Shown: positions 16,129-24,586, counted from the first letter of the stretch. The stretch is 64,000 bases of DNA from an uncultured Eubacterium sp. (GCA_910583555.1 CAJTXO010000018.1:1-64000); one strand, 5' to 3'. The notes: generated from the sequence alone by a model not told the origin. A program made the numbers and translations.

Positions 16129-17553
16129 ATGGTTATGTATCTTGCAAAATCGAGCAAAGCAGAAGAATTTATCAATGATGAGGAGATTCAGGAATCCCTT
16201 GCCTTCGCCAGGGAAAATAAGAACAACAGGGAGATGATCCGCTCGATCCTGAAAAAAGCGGGAGAGATGAAGGGAATTACGCACCGGGAGGCCGCCGTCC
16301 TGCTGGAATGCGAGCTGGAAGAGGAAAATGAACAGATCCGGAAGCTGGCAAAGGAGATCAAGCAGCGCTTTTATGGAAACCGTATTGTGATGTTCGCACC
16401 GTTGTACCTTTCCAATTACTGCGTAAACGGATGTACCTATTGTCCCTATCATCACTGTAATGAACATATCCGCCGCAAAAAACTGACGCAGGAGGAGATC
16501 CGCCAGGAGGTGATCGCCCTTCAGGATATGGGGCATAAGCGGCTGGCGATCGAGGCGGGCGAGGATCCGGTCAACAATCCGATCGAATATATTTTGGAGA
16601 GCATTGAAACCATATACGGCATCCGGCATAAGAACGGCGCTATCCGCCGTGTCAACGTGAATATCGCGGCAACGACGGTGGAAAATTACCGCAAGCTGCA
16701 CGACGCCGGGATCGGGACGTATATCCTTTTTCAGGAAACGTACCACAAAAAAAGCTATGAGGAACTCCATCCGACAGGGCCGAAACACGATTACGCGTAC
16801 CACACGGAGGCGATGGACCGCGCGATGGACGGCGGTATCGACGATGTCGGCCTCGGCGTTCTGTTCGGACTGAACATGTACCGCTACGAACTGGTTGGCA
16901 TTATCATGCACGCGGAACATCTCGAGGCGAAGTACGGCGTGGGGCCGCATACGATCAGTGTGCCGCGCATCTGCCCAGCCGATGATATTGACCCCGACAA
17001 TTTTTCCAATGCGGTTTCCGATGAAATTTTCGAGAAGATCGTAGCCGTTATCCGCATCGCCGTTCCCTATACGGGAATGATCGTATCGACCAGGGAATCG
17101 AAAGAGACGAGGAAAAAAGTGCTCGATCTCGGCATTTCGCAGATCAGCGGCGGCTCCCGCACGAGCGTGGGCGGCTATGTGGAAGAGGAGAGCGAGGAGG
17201 ATAACTCGTCGCAGTTTGACGTCAGCGACCGGCGCACGCTGGACGAGGTCGTGAACTGGCTGCTCGAGATGGGTTATATCCCGAGTTTTTGTACGGCCTG
17301 TTACCGGGAGGGCAGGACGGGTGACCGGTTTATGAAACTTTTGAAATCGGGTCAGATCGTCAATTGCTGCCAGCCGAACGCGCTCATGACGCTGAAGGAA
17401 TATCTGGAAGATTACGCATCCGAGGATACGAAGAAGAAGGGGGAGGAGCTGATCCGGAAGGAGCTCGAGGTTATTACGAATCCGAACGTGCGCGAGAAGG
17501 CGGCGGAGTATATCGAAAATATCCATGAGGGGAAGCGGGATTTTAGGTTTTGA
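16129..17553 (+). CDS. hydG: [FeFe]-hydrogenase maturation radical SAM enzyme HydG
   Basis: HydG splits tyrosine by radical SAM chemistry to make the CO and CN ligands of the [FeFe]-hydrogenase H-cluster. The 474-residue length is the family length. The radical SAM cluster motif is C98-x3-C102-x2-C105 (CVNGCTYC), and the HydG-specific C-terminal motif C388-x2-C391-x22-C414, which binds the second cluster, is complete. This C-terminal motif separates it from ThiH and other tyrosine lyases. ATGs at 16129 and 16135 are both possible. Partners hydE and hydF and a hydrogenase gene are not in the window, so it stands alone here. It lies between a terminator and the AAA/nuclease-like gene. Confidence 0.93.
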   Translation: MVMYLAKSSKAEEFINDEEIQESLAFARENKNNREMIRSILKKAGEMKGITHREAAVLLECELEEENEQIRKLAKEIKQRFYGNRIVMFAPLYLSNYCVNGCTYCPYHHCNEHIRRKKLTQEEIRQEVIALQDMGHKRLAIEAGEDPVNNPIEYILESIETIYGIRHKNGAIRRVNVNIAATTVENYRKLHDAGIGTYILFQETYHKKSYEELHPTGPKHDYAYHTEAMDRAMDGGIDDVGLGVLFGLNMYRYELVGIIMHAEHLEAKYGVGPHTISVPRICPADDIDPDNFSNAVSDEIFEKIVAVIRIAVPYTGMIVSTRESKETRKKVLDLGISQISGGSRTSVGGYVEEESEEDNSSQFDVSDRRTLDEVVNWLLEMGYIPSFCTACYREGRTGDRFMKLLKSGQIVNCCQPNALMTLKEYLEDYASEDTKKKGEELIRKELEVITNPNVREKAAEYIENIHEGKRDFRF

Positions 17554-17624
17554 GCTTAAGGTGCGGGTTTATATAAAAATTGTTGTGTATCGAATGAATA
17601 CTGCATTGTGAGGGGTGTACAGAT

Positions 17625-19217
17625 ATGGGTATCTATTTAAATCCGGGAAATGAACAGTTTACGGTTTCTGTCAATTCGGAATTGTATGTGGATAAGACGG
17701 AACTGATCGATTATACAAATAGCCGGATCGGAAAAGACAGGCCGTTGATCTGTTCCAGCAGGCCAAGAAGGTTTGGGAAAACAATGGCTGTCACAATGCT
17801 TGCGGCGTATTACAGTAAAGGGTGTAAATCGGAAAAATTGTTTTCTAATTTTAAGATCAGTCATAACGAATCATATAAATACCATCTAAATAAATATAAT
17901 GTAATATTTTTGGATATTCAATGGATGTACGGGAATGCGCTCGAGGAAATGAAAAGAGATTCTTCGATCGAAGTGGTGGGTTATATTCAGGAGCAGGTAA
18001 TCGCTGAGTTAAAAAAGGAATATCCCGAATGCTTCCATAGTACGGATGTTTCTCTACCCGCTGTTTTGGCAAATATTAATGCAAAGACCAGGAAGCAGTT
18101 TATCATTATCATTGACGAATGGGACTGTTTATTTCGCGAAGATAAAAATAATGAAAAACTTCAAAAGGAATATATCAACCTGCTTAGGGGATTGTTTAAA
18201 GGAACCCCGTCGGGGGCATTTTTAAAACTGGCGTATATTACAGGAATACTGCCAATAAAGAAGTACGGCACACAGTCAGCGCTAAATAATTTTAGGGAAC
18301 ATACGATGGTCAGCCCCAGGCAGATGGCAGAGTATACTGGTTTTACAGAGTTAGAAGTAAAGGAGATCTGTAAAGCGCATGATATGTCATTTAAAGAAAT
18401 GCAGCGGTGGTATGATGGGTATTTTTTTAATACGATAGGACATGTCTATTGCCCAAATTCCGTAATAGAGGCAGTAGATAGCAGAGAATTTGGAAATTAC
18501 TGGTCCCGGACGGAAACGTATGAATCTCTGATGACATATATTGCCATGGATTTTGATGGATTGAAACAGTTGATCGTAGATATGCTTGGCGGGCAAAGAT
18601 GTATGGTTGATGTTGAGTCTTTTCAAAATGACATAACTTCGTTTCACTCTGCAGATGATGTGATCACGTTACTGATCCATATGGGATATTTGGCTTATGA
18701 CAATAAAACAAAACAGGTTTTTATCCCAAATGAGGAAGTGAGGAGTGTATTTCTCCGTGCAATTAAAAATGATGGATGGAATGAAGTGATAAAAGCAATT
18801 GATGCGTCAGAAATATTGCTTAAAGCGACATTAGCTATGAATGAAACGGTTGTGGCACAGATGATACAGGATGTTCATATGAAAAATTCCTCCAGCCTTA
18901 TTTACAACAATGAGATTTCATTGAGCAGCGTGATCGCTTTGGCGTATTATAGTGCCTGCAGGGATTACATTCTGATAAGAGAAATGCCCGCGGGTAATGG
19001 CTTTTCCGATATGGTTTTTATTCCGAAACGTGCTTCTTTAAAGCCGGCTTTAGTTGTAGAGTTAAAATGGGATAAAACTGCGGAAGGAGCGATCAGCCAG
19101 ATTAAGGATAAAAAATATATATCTGCGTTGAATGGGTACAAAGGAGATATTTTGCTTGTAGGAATCAATTATGATAAGAAAAGTCGGGAACATCAATGCA
19201 GGATAGAAAAAATTTAA
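17625..19217 (+). CDS. AAA-ATPase-like / PD-(D/E)XK nuclease-superfamily protein
   Basis: The 530-residue protein has the two-domain layout common in gut Clostridia and Bacteroidia: an N-terminal AAA-ATPase-like domain (YVDKTELIDY, a Walker A variant SSRPRRFGKTM near residue 45-55, and Walker B IIIIDEWD near 163) and a C-terminal PD-(D/E)XK-like domain (G-F-S-D-M-V-F, then L-V-V-E-L-K-W and Q-I-K-D-K-K-Y) near residues 462-510. The second motif has the D...E-x-K spacing of restriction-like nucleases. Such genes occur in many copies per genome; their function is not known. No mobile-element ends are visible around it. The start ATG at 17625 follows GAGGGGTG. Confidence 0.85.
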   Translation: MGIYLNPGNEQFTVSVNSELYVDKTELIDYTNSRIGKDRPLICSSRPRRFGKTMAVTMLAAYYSKGCKSEKLFSNFKISHNESYKYHLNKYNVIFLDIQWMYGNALEEMKRDSSIEVVGYIQEQVIAELKKEYPECFHSTDVSLPAVLANINAKTRKQFIIIIDEWDCLFREDKNNEKLQKEYINLLRGLFKGTPSGAFLKLAYITGILPIKKYGTQSALNNFREHTMVSPRQMAEYTGFTELEVKEICKAHDMSFKEMQRWYDGYFFNTIGHVYCPNSVIEAVDSREFGNYWSRTETYESLMTYIAMDFDGLKQLIVDMLGGQRCMVDVESFQNDITSFHSADDVITLLIHMGYLAYDNKTKQVFIPNEEVRSVFLRAIKNDGWNEVIKAIDASEILLKATLAMNETVVAQMIQDVHMKNSSSLIYNNEISLSSVIALAYYSACRDYILIREMPAGNGFSDMVFIPKRASLKPALVVELKWDKTAEGAISQIKDKKYISALNGYKGDILLVGINYDKKSREHQCRIEKI

Positions 19218-19295
19218 TGATAACAACAGGAGATTCTCTGTTCATTTTGTCTTTTTCAAAATTTGATCAACGCATTTTCTGCGAAATTTTTCCGC

Positions 19296-19354
19296 TTGAC
19301 AAACTGGTTTATGGATGATAAACTAGACAAAATGGGGTTTATAAGTAATAAACC
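19296..19354 (+). promoter_or_regulatory. BlaI-type promoter with twin palindromic operators
   Basis: TTGACA at 19296-19301 and TAAACT at 19319-19324 (17-base spacer) form a likely sigma-A promoter. Two perfect palindromes GTTTAT-N5-ATAAAC lie at 19307-19323 (between -35 and -10) and 19337-19353 (just downstream), centre to centre 30 bp, about three helical turns. This fits binding of two repressor dimers on one DNA face, and the adjacent gene encodes a BlaI-type repressor. The half-site differs from the TACA/TGTA of classical bla operators. Confidence 0.8.
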
Positions 19355-19373
19355 AACAGAAAGGAGGCAGCCT

Positions 19374-19730
19374 ATGCGAGATAATATGTTGTCAGAGAGT
19401 GAGATGGCGTTTGCAAAGATCGTCTGGGAGAACGAGCCGGTCCGCTCGGGGGAACTGGTGAAACTCTGCAGCGAAAAACTGGGCTGGAAGAAACCGACGA
19501 CCTATACCGTTTTGCGAAACCTGTGCAAGGCGGGGATCTTCCGAAATGAGGATACTGTCGTATCGGCGGTCATGAGTCTCGAAGAGTATATGGCTCAGGA
19601 GAGTAACCAGATCGTAAATGACCGGTTTGACGGCTCCATCTATAAGTTTGTAACGGCATTTGCGGAAAAGACCAAGCTGAGCCGGTCGCAGATTGAAGAA
19701 CTGAAAAAGTTTATCGAGGAGTGTGAGTAA
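19374..19730 (+). CDS. BlaI/MecI-family transcriptional repressor
   Basis: The 118-residue protein is a BlaI/MecI/CopY-family winged-helix repressor: L-S-E-S-E-M-A-F-A-K-I-V-W near the start, then the recognition region KKPTTYTVLRNLCKAG and a C-terminal dimerisation helix (SRSQIEELKKFIEE). In the family, a cognate membrane protease (BlaR1) leads to cleavage of the repressor. The frame is open upstream to 19263, but the ATG at 19374 has AAAGGAGG at 19361-19368 and lies after the promoter. The stop is immediately followed by the ATG of the BlaR1-like gene, so the two are translationally coupled and probably autoregulated through the twin operators. Confidence 0.9.
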   Translation: MRDNMLSESEMAFAKIVWENEPVRSGELVKLCSEKLGWKKPTTYTVLRNLCKAGIFRNEDTVVSAVMSLEEYMAQESNQIVNDRFDGSIYKFVTAFAEKTKLSRSQIEELKKFIEECE

Positions 19731-21815
19731 ATGGCAGAGAGATTGATGCAGGATCCCGTTCTGGGTGAATTGTGGGAGTTATGTGTTTCGGTATCCGTCG
19801 TGATCGTACTGCTGCTTTTGATCCGTCCTGCGATGAAACGCATGCCGAGGATCGGTCTGTACATATTGTGGGTGATGGTCGTGCTGCGCATCGCCTGCCC
19901 GTTTCCACTGAGCGGTATGTATGAATTCATGCCGGTGAGCGTGGGGCAGACGATCGCCGATGTGAAACGATCTACCGAACAAAAGCATTTGCTGGAAACC
20001 GCCAGACAGAAAAAAATGTACGGCGGTCCGCAAAACGGATACCGCCTGACATCCGGGGATTCCCCGGTGCGGGAAAATGGCGGGAAACAAAAGATGGAAG
20101 CAAAAGACGAAAGCAAAGGAAATGAGCCGTCCGGGGTGACGCCGTTTCCGATCCGGCCGGAATGGATCGTATTGTCCATCTGGCTGGCCGGGGTGATGTG
20201 CTGTGTGATCTATCTGTGCCGGTCGCTGTCACGAAACCGTAGGCATTTTCGAAATGCGGTGCATGTATATGACAACGTGTATGAGCATCACGACTCGTGC
20301 GGTTCGTTCGTTGGCGGGATCTTTTCCCCTAAAATATATGTGCCGGCGGGTACGGAGGGAGAGGCGCTGGAATATATCCTCGTGCATGAGAACATTCACA
20401 TCAGGCGCTGGGATTACCGGATCAAGCCGTTTGCGTTTCTCATGTTCTCGGCGTTGTGGTTTAATCCGCTCGTCTGGGTCGCCTACCGGCTTCTGATCAC
20501 CGATATGGAAGTCTCGTGTGATGAGGCAGTGATCCGCAAAATGGGTTCGGATTGCAAAAAACGGTATTCCTATCTGCTGCTGACGATGGCGAGCGGCGAA
20601 AACCGCGTGCTCCGTTCCCACGCCGCATTTGGCGCCGGTATGGTGAAAGAGCGCATTCATCAGGTGATGAAATATAAGAAGCCGACGAAGTTTATGACGG
20701 CGGTACTTGCTACGGTCGTACTCGTATGCGGCTGCGGGATCGCTTCCTCAGACCCGCCCCGGACGAGCGCGCTGCCACAGGGTGATGTGTCGAAAGAAAA
20801 TACAGATGCCGTTTATGTGGAGCAGGCTGTGAATGCGGACATCAAATGGAGCGACGATGACAAGATCGAGTCAAATGGCGGCATTATGACGGTGGACCGG
20901 AACGGGACATTTGTAATGATCACCGAATTGGTAACCGTGCCGGAAGAACGGCCGGTATCGTTTGGCAAGGCCGTTTTTGAGTCGGGTGCATGGAATAAGG
21001 CAGACATAACATGGGATCAGGAGCTGATTCGGCTGCTGGATGGAAAAAACTGTTTGCTCGACAATCTGTTTTACGATGCGGATAATCATTTGTACCTTTC
21101 TTTTGGCGAATACTCCGTCCCGTTTTCGGAAAGTGAAAAATATGTAGGCCGGGAGGAAGAATGGTACGAAGTCTGGTACCTGGTGGACCAGCTGCTGTTC
21201 CGGATCGATGAGGGGACAGGAGAAATTGTGGAACTTGACGTACCGGTAGTCAAAAAGGGCGATGAGATACTTTATAACAGCTATGGATTTTTTGCTGACG
21301 GCAATTACTTTGTACAGACGGAAGAGACGTTTGCCTTGTACAATAGCAAAACGGGAGAGAAAGTTGACGATCTTACGCCATCGCAAGACTGGAGTACACT
21401 GGGAAGTTTACCTCAGGCCGGGGATGATTTTATCGTCAGCCTCATCATGAACCAGCAGACGAAAAGTCTTGAGATCTCCGTGCAGGACGAGTTTGGCGGA
21501 TCGCCGTATGTACTGCAGACCGGGGCGAAGTTTGATATGGAAAAGGAAGAGATCGACGGGTGCGCTGTGGGAGTGAGCGGAGATACGATCCTTTTGGCCA
21601 CGCGGGACGGAATCTTTGAGGCAGAGTACGGGGCGGAAGAGTTTCACCGCGTCATCGGCGCAGAAAAGGATAATCTGTACTATCTCACGCCGGATAACTA
21701 TGAACCGGTGAGCGGCGCTGTATTCTGGAAAGGAAGTGATGACGACTATATGTTATCGCTCGCGCGTGAGGGGGAAGGTCAAAGCGTGTCGTGTTATTAC
21801 AGTAAGTTTCAATGA
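19731..21815 (+). CDS. BlaR1-type M56 membrane metallopeptidase with non-penicillin-binding sensor
   Basis: The 694-residue protein has N-terminal membrane segments (about 17-31, 42-58, 146-163), an M56 zinc-protease domain with H219-E220-x-x-H223 (VHENIHI) and the downstream glutamate in DMEVSCDEAV, further hydrophobic segments near 232-255, and a last hydrophobic segment near 318-335. The remaining about 350 residues are predicted outside. They lack the S-x-x-K / K-T-G motifs of a beta-lactam sensor and look instead like repeated beta strands with acidic W/Y-rich blades, so the inducer is probably not a beta-lactam. Mechanism by family: signal outside, protease activation, repressor loss. 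The signal is unknown. Confidence 0.85.
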   Translation: MAERLMQDPVLGELWELCVSVSVVIVLLLLIRPAMKRMPRIGLYILWVMVVLRIACPFPLSGMYEFMPVSVGQTIADVKRSTEQKHLLETARQKKMYGGPQNGYRLTSGDSPVRENGGKQKMEAKDESKGNEPSGVTPFPIRPEWIVLSIWLAGVMCCVIYLCRSLSRNRRHFRNAVHVYDNVYEHHDSCGSFVGGIFSPKIYVPAGTEGEALEYILVHENIHIRRWDYRIKPFAFLMFSALWFNPLVWVAYRLLITDMEVSCDEAVIRKMGSDCKKRYSYLLLTMASGENRVLRSHAAFGAGMVKERIHQVMKYKKPTKFMTAVLATVVLVCGCGIASSDPPRTSALPQGDVSKENTDAVYVEQAVNADIKWSDDDKIESNGGIMTVDRNGTFVMITELVTVPEERPVSFGKAVFESGAWNKADITWDQELIRLLDGKNCLLDNLFYDADNHLYLSFGEYSVPFSESEKYVGREEEWYEVWYLVDQLLFRIDEGTGEIVELDVPVVKKGDEILYNSYGFFADGNYFVQTEETFALYNSKTGEKVDDLTPSQDWSTLGSLPQAGDDFIVSLIMNQQTKSLEISVQDEFGGSPYVLQTGAKFDMEKEEIDGCAVGVSGDTILLATRDGIFEAEYGAEEFHRVIGAEKDNLYYLTPDNYEPVSGAVFWKGSDDDYMLSLAREGEGQSVSCYYSKFQ

Positions 21816-21850
21816 TGTTTATAATGGGGCGTGAAATGTTCGTTAAAAAA

Positions 21851-21888
21851 TGCGGCTGCGCCGGTTTGGAAAAATCGGTGCAGCCGCA
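21851..21888 (-). terminator. Terminator of the KDPG aldolase gene (also after the BlaR1-like gene)
   Basis: TGCGGCTGCGCCG (21851-21863) pairs with CGGTGCAGCCGCA (21876-21888) with one mismatch. On the minus strand the stem is followed by a run of six T, so it terminates the aldolase transcript; on the plus strand the tail TAAAATA is weak. Confidence 0.85.
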
Positions 21889-21918
21889 TAAAATATGCCA
21901 TTTCGTCCATTATATAGA

Positions 21919-22884
21919 TCAGTTATTCAGCGTCAGATGGATGGCAAATCCGCCAAATTCGCCTTTGATGTAAATGAATTTCAAAGCGCCTTTATCCGTA
22001 TAAAGCGCCGTATCCTTCTCAAATTCCACGCCCTGTGACTCGAGATGATAGACGGCGCGGTCCACCGAATTGCATCCGATCGCAATATGTCCCATCGTTC
22101 CCTTTCCGGTCGATTTCATGACTTCAATCTCATTTCCGCAGAAGAAGGATACATCGGTTTCCCTGCTCTCGTAACCAAACATCCTGGTAAAGGATTGTGC
22201 CGTTTGTGCGGCTTCCTTTTCGTCCGCCGAATTAACGCCGACATGTTTCAGATGGAATCCCAGCATGTTCCGCACAGCCTCTTTCGTAAGTTCCGTAATT
22301 TCATCAAATTTACCGGCGTCAATGAGCGCACTGCCGACCATCCAGCTTCCGCCGCAGGCAATAATGCGGTCAAAGGCCAGATATTCATTGAGATTTTTAG
22401 CGTTGATCCCGCCGGTCGGCATAAATTTCATGTTTACGTAAGGCGCCGCCAGTGACTTGATCAGTTTCAATCCGCCGATCGCTTCCGCCGGAAATATTTT
22501 TACAACGTCCAAACCGAGGGAGATCGCCTGCTCAATGTCGCTTGGATTGGCGCATCCGGGCGTCACAGGAATGTCTTTGTCCACGCAGTATTTGACGACT
22601 TCCGGATTCAGTCCCGGGCTGACGATAAATTTGGCGCCGGCTTTTACGGCGCGTTCCGCCTGTTCGGTTGTAAGGACTGTGCCAGCCCCGATAAACATCT
22701 GAGGAAATTCATCGGTCATGATGCGGATGGCCTCCTCGGCGCAAGCGGTGCGGAACGTAACCTCCGCACATGGAAGTCCGCCCTCGCAAAGTGCCTTTGC
22801 AAGCGGTCTTGCGTCTTCGAGATGATTCAGCGCCACGACCGGCACGATACCGATTTTTGAAAGTGTAACAAGAGTGTCGTTCAT
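21919..22884 (-). CDS. KDPG/KHG aldolase fused to a VOC (glyoxalase-like) domain
   Basis: Residues 1-205 form a class I KDPG/KHG aldolase: E41 and R45 in E-V-T-F-R-T, the Schiff-base lysine K129 in VVKIFPAEA, GAGTV and PTGGI. Such enzymes split 2-keto-3-deoxy-6-phosphogluconate into pyruvate and glyceraldehyde-3-phosphate. Residues 210-321 (HVGVNSADEKEAA, GHIAIGCNSVDRAVYHLES, FGGFAIHLTL) form a VOC-superfamily domain whose role in the fusion is unknown. The ATG at 22884 with GGGAG upstream is chosen over 22935. It stands alone, divergent from the next operon. Uronate or sugar-acid use is the likely pathway, but no neighbouring gene confirms it. Confidence 0.88.
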   Translation of the reverse strand: MNDTLVTLSKIGIVPVVALNHLEDARPLAKALCEGGLPCAEVTFRTACAEEAIRIMTDEFPQMFIGAGTVLTTEQAERAVKAGAKFIVSPGLNPEVVKYCVDKDIPVTPGCANPSDIEQAISLGLDVVKIFPAEAIGGLKLIKSLAAPYVNMKFMPTGGINAKNLNEYLAFDRIIACGGSWMVGSALIDAGKFDEITELTKEAVRNMLGFHLKHVGVNSADEKEAAQTAQSFTRMFGYESRETDVSFFCGNEIEVMKSTGKGTMGHIAIGCNSVDRAVYHLESQGVEFEKDTALYTDKGALKFIYIKGEFGGFAIHLTLNN

Positions 22885-22933
22885 ATTTTCGTCTCCCTTT
22901 CTGCAAAATAGTAAATTTAGTAGAGTTACTTCC

Positions 22934-22961
22934 ATTATACTTGATTTTCGTCATAAGTCAA
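22934..22961 (-). promoter_or_regulatory. Sigma-A promoter of the KDPG aldolase gene
   Basis: On the minus strand TTGACT (22961-22956) and TATAAT (22939-22934) are 16 bases apart, about 50 bases upstream of the start at 22884. It lies back to back with the plus-strand promoter at 22966. Confidence 0.8.
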
Positions 22962-22965
22962 CCTT

Positions 22966-22995
22966 TTGACAGGCGGGGCATGTTTGTGTTAGAAT
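22966..22995 (+). promoter_or_regulatory. Sigma-A promoter of the truA operon
   Basis: TTGACA at 22966-22971 and TAGAAT at 22990-22995 with an 18-base spacer. Only four bases separate its -35 from that of the divergent aldolase promoter, so the two polymerases could compete. Confidence 0.75.
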
Positions 22996-23043
22996 ATCAT
23001 GAGATATATGATAGTATGGAAAATGAAATAGAGGTGTAAGTAA

Positions 23044-23571
23044 ATGCTGCAGGATATTTATTATTCACGAAAGTCAAACAAAGCAGTCCAGATCATATCA
23101 AAGTGCCGGATACTTCCGGATGGGACGAAGGCTGTCTGTTTCCAGGAATTGTCGGACGATTACGAGGTGTTTGCCATGTCGGCAGAACATTTTGCGAGGC
23201 TTTTTTACCGCCGGGAACAAGAGGGAGCATTACAGAGGGAAATTGGCCAGAACGGTATCCGTATGGAGAAGATTGGTCAGAACGAGAGTCCGAAGATGGA
23301 AGAGGACCGCGGAGATAGGATCGGTCAGAACATAAGTCCGGAGACCGAGGAGGAAGTTCCGGGCATCATCCGCTTTCTGGATGCGGAAACATACAAGCAA
23401 AAGATCAAGATCCTGGAAGAGATGAGGGATGATCTGGATGAGCGCACGCTGAATAATATGGCTGTCAGTCTGGATCTTTCTATTGAAGACGGGGCAGACG
23501 GATATTCCTTACTCATGTCGGAACTTCGGATACGCAGCCGGTTTGAGGGAAAGCGCGGGGAGCGTTTATGA
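23044..23571 (+). CDS. Hypothetical protein with IGQN repeats, upstream of truA
   Basis: I do not recognise this 175-residue soluble protein. It begins with a compact domain (MLQDIYYSRKSNKAVQ through FARLFYRRE, residues 1-58), followed by a low-complexity linker with three spaced IGQN units (near residues 66, 77 and 93) and a helical C-terminus (YKQKIKILEEMRDDLDERT). The IGQN units look like a short repeat that expanded by duplication. It has a sigma-A promoter about 50 bases upstream, and its TGA overlaps the ATG of truA (ATGA), so it is cotranslated with a tRNA-modification enzyme. A functional link to tRNA modification is only a guess from this coupling. Confidence 0.6.
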   Translation: MLQDIYYSRKSNKAVQIISKCRILPDGTKAVCFQELSDDYEVFAMSAEHFARLFYRREQEGALQREIGQNGIRMEKIGQNESPKMEEDRGDRIGQNISPETEEEVPGIIRFLDAETYKQKIKILEEMRDDLDERTLNNMAVSLDLSIEDGADGYSLLMSELRIRSRFEGKRGERL

Positions 23572-24311
23572 ATTACCGGATGAAGGTGCAGTACGATGGC
23601 ACGAGGTATCAGGGCTGGCAGCGGCAGCCGGGCAGCCGTGCGACGATACAGGGAAAAATAGAAGAGGTGCTGTCCAGACAGGCCGGACGGCCGGTCCAGA
23701 TCGACGGTGCCGGGCGGACTGACGCGGGCGTCCATGCGCTCGAGCAGATCGCCAATGTCCATCTGCCTGACACGTTTGCCGCGTCTGCGGAAGAGCTGCG
23801 GGCGGTACTGAATGAATATCTGCCGGAGGATATCCGTATCCTGCAGGTGGAGAGAGCGGGGGAGCGCTTCCACAGCCGCCTTCACGCGACCGGCAAGCAA
23901 TACCGCTACCATCTGATGAAATGGGACAGCGAAGATGTATTCCACCGCAGGTATTGCTGGAAAATGACGGAACCGCTTGATATAACAGGTATGCGGGAAG
24001 CCGCCGGAACGCTTATGGGAGAACACGATTTCAAAAGTTTCTGTACGAAGGCGTCAAAGAAAAAGTCTACCGTACGGCGGCTTACCCGGATCCAGATCGA
24101 AGAGACGGAGCACGAGATCCTGCTGACGTATGAGGGAAGCGGATTTTTGTACAATATGGTGCGGATCCTGACCGGCACGCTGGTCGAAGTGGGGACAGGG
24201 CGCCGGAGTCCGCAGGAGATGACGGAAATACTGGAGCGGAAAGAGCGGAAGTACGCGGGGGAAACCGCGCCGGCAAAAGGACTGTTTTTAGTAAAAGTAT
24301 ATTATGACTAA
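23568..24311 (+). CDS. truA: tRNA pseudouridine(38-40) synthase
   Basis: TruA converts uridines 38-40 of the anticodon arm to pseudouridine. The 247-residue protein has the family length and motifs: YDGTRYQGWQRQP near the start, the catalytic aspartate D52 in GAGRTDAGVHA, the RLHATGKQYRY block, DFKSFCTKASKKKSTVR and GSGFLYNMVRILTGTLVEVG. It overlaps the upstream hypothetical gene by four bases. Its stop codon lies in the first unit of an 11-bp tandem repeat that runs into the next gene's ribosome binding site. Confidence 0.95.
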   Translation: MNYRMKVQYDGTRYQGWQRQPGSRATIQGKIEEVLSRQAGRPVQIDGAGRTDAGVHALEQIANVHLPDTFAASAEELRAVLNEYLPEDIRILQVERAGERFHSRLHATGKQYRYHLMKWDSEDVFHRRYCWKMTEPLDITGMREAAGTLMGEHDFKSFCTKASKKKSTVRRLTRIQIEETEHEILLTYEGSGFLYNMVRILTGTLVEVGTGRRSPQEMTEILERKERKYAGETAPAKGLFLVKVYYD

Positions 24312-24345
24312 GTTTAGACTAAGTTTAGACTAAGTTTAGACTAAG
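24306..24345 (+). repeat. 11-bp tandem repeat spanning the truA stop
   Basis: The unit GACTAAGTTTA occurs three times in perfect tandem, followed by a partial GACTAAG. The first unit supplies the TAA stop of truA and the last partial unit supplies the AAGGAG ribosome binding site of the next gene. Confidence 0.95.
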
Positions 24346-24355
24346 GAGAATCCAT

Positions 24356-24586
24356 ATGCGTGAAATGGAATTTAAAATGGAGCGGGAGGGACTGGTGGAG
24401 CCGGGGCAGACCGTCCACGTAACCGAAGGACTCCTGCCGAGCGCCTGCTACTATACGATCGTACCCGCCGTGGCGATGTCGGGAAATTTCCCGTTTTCCG
24501 AGAAACTCACGTCTACCGAAGGCGTCGTGAAGGATATCGTGGAAAATGAGAAAGGTTTTTATGTGATTGTGGAATTTGATGAATGA
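24356..24586 (+). CDS. Small conserved-looking hypothetical protein
   Basis: I do not recognise this 76-residue acidic protein. It reads like a small beta-rich domain (VEPGQTVHVTEG, ACYYTIVPAVAMSGNFP, TSTEGVVKDIVENEKGFYVIVEF) and lacks a signal peptide or membrane segment. The start ATG at 24356 has AAGGAG at 24343-24348, formed by the end of the tandem repeat. It lies between truA and the M18 aminopeptidase on the same strand, 73 bases before the latter, and is probably co-transcribed. The length of the ordered sequence, a good ribosome binding site and a clean frame argue that it is real. Confidence 0.6.
   Translation: MREMEFKMEREGLVEPGQTVHVTEGLLPSACYYTIVPAVAMSGNFPFSEKLTSTEGVVKDIVENEKGFYVIVEFDE

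Noticed and set aside
16042..17526. Antisense frame of 494 codons opposite hydG
   Set aside because: Same cause; the sense frame has all HydG motifs.
17625..19217. The AAA/PD-(D/E)XK gene as a transposon or defence island
   Set aside because: No inverted repeats, target duplications, recombinase or partner genes are visible; such genes occur singly in many Clostridia.
24306..24345. The short tandem repeats as a CRISPR array
   Set aside because: Units are contiguous without spacers and too short.
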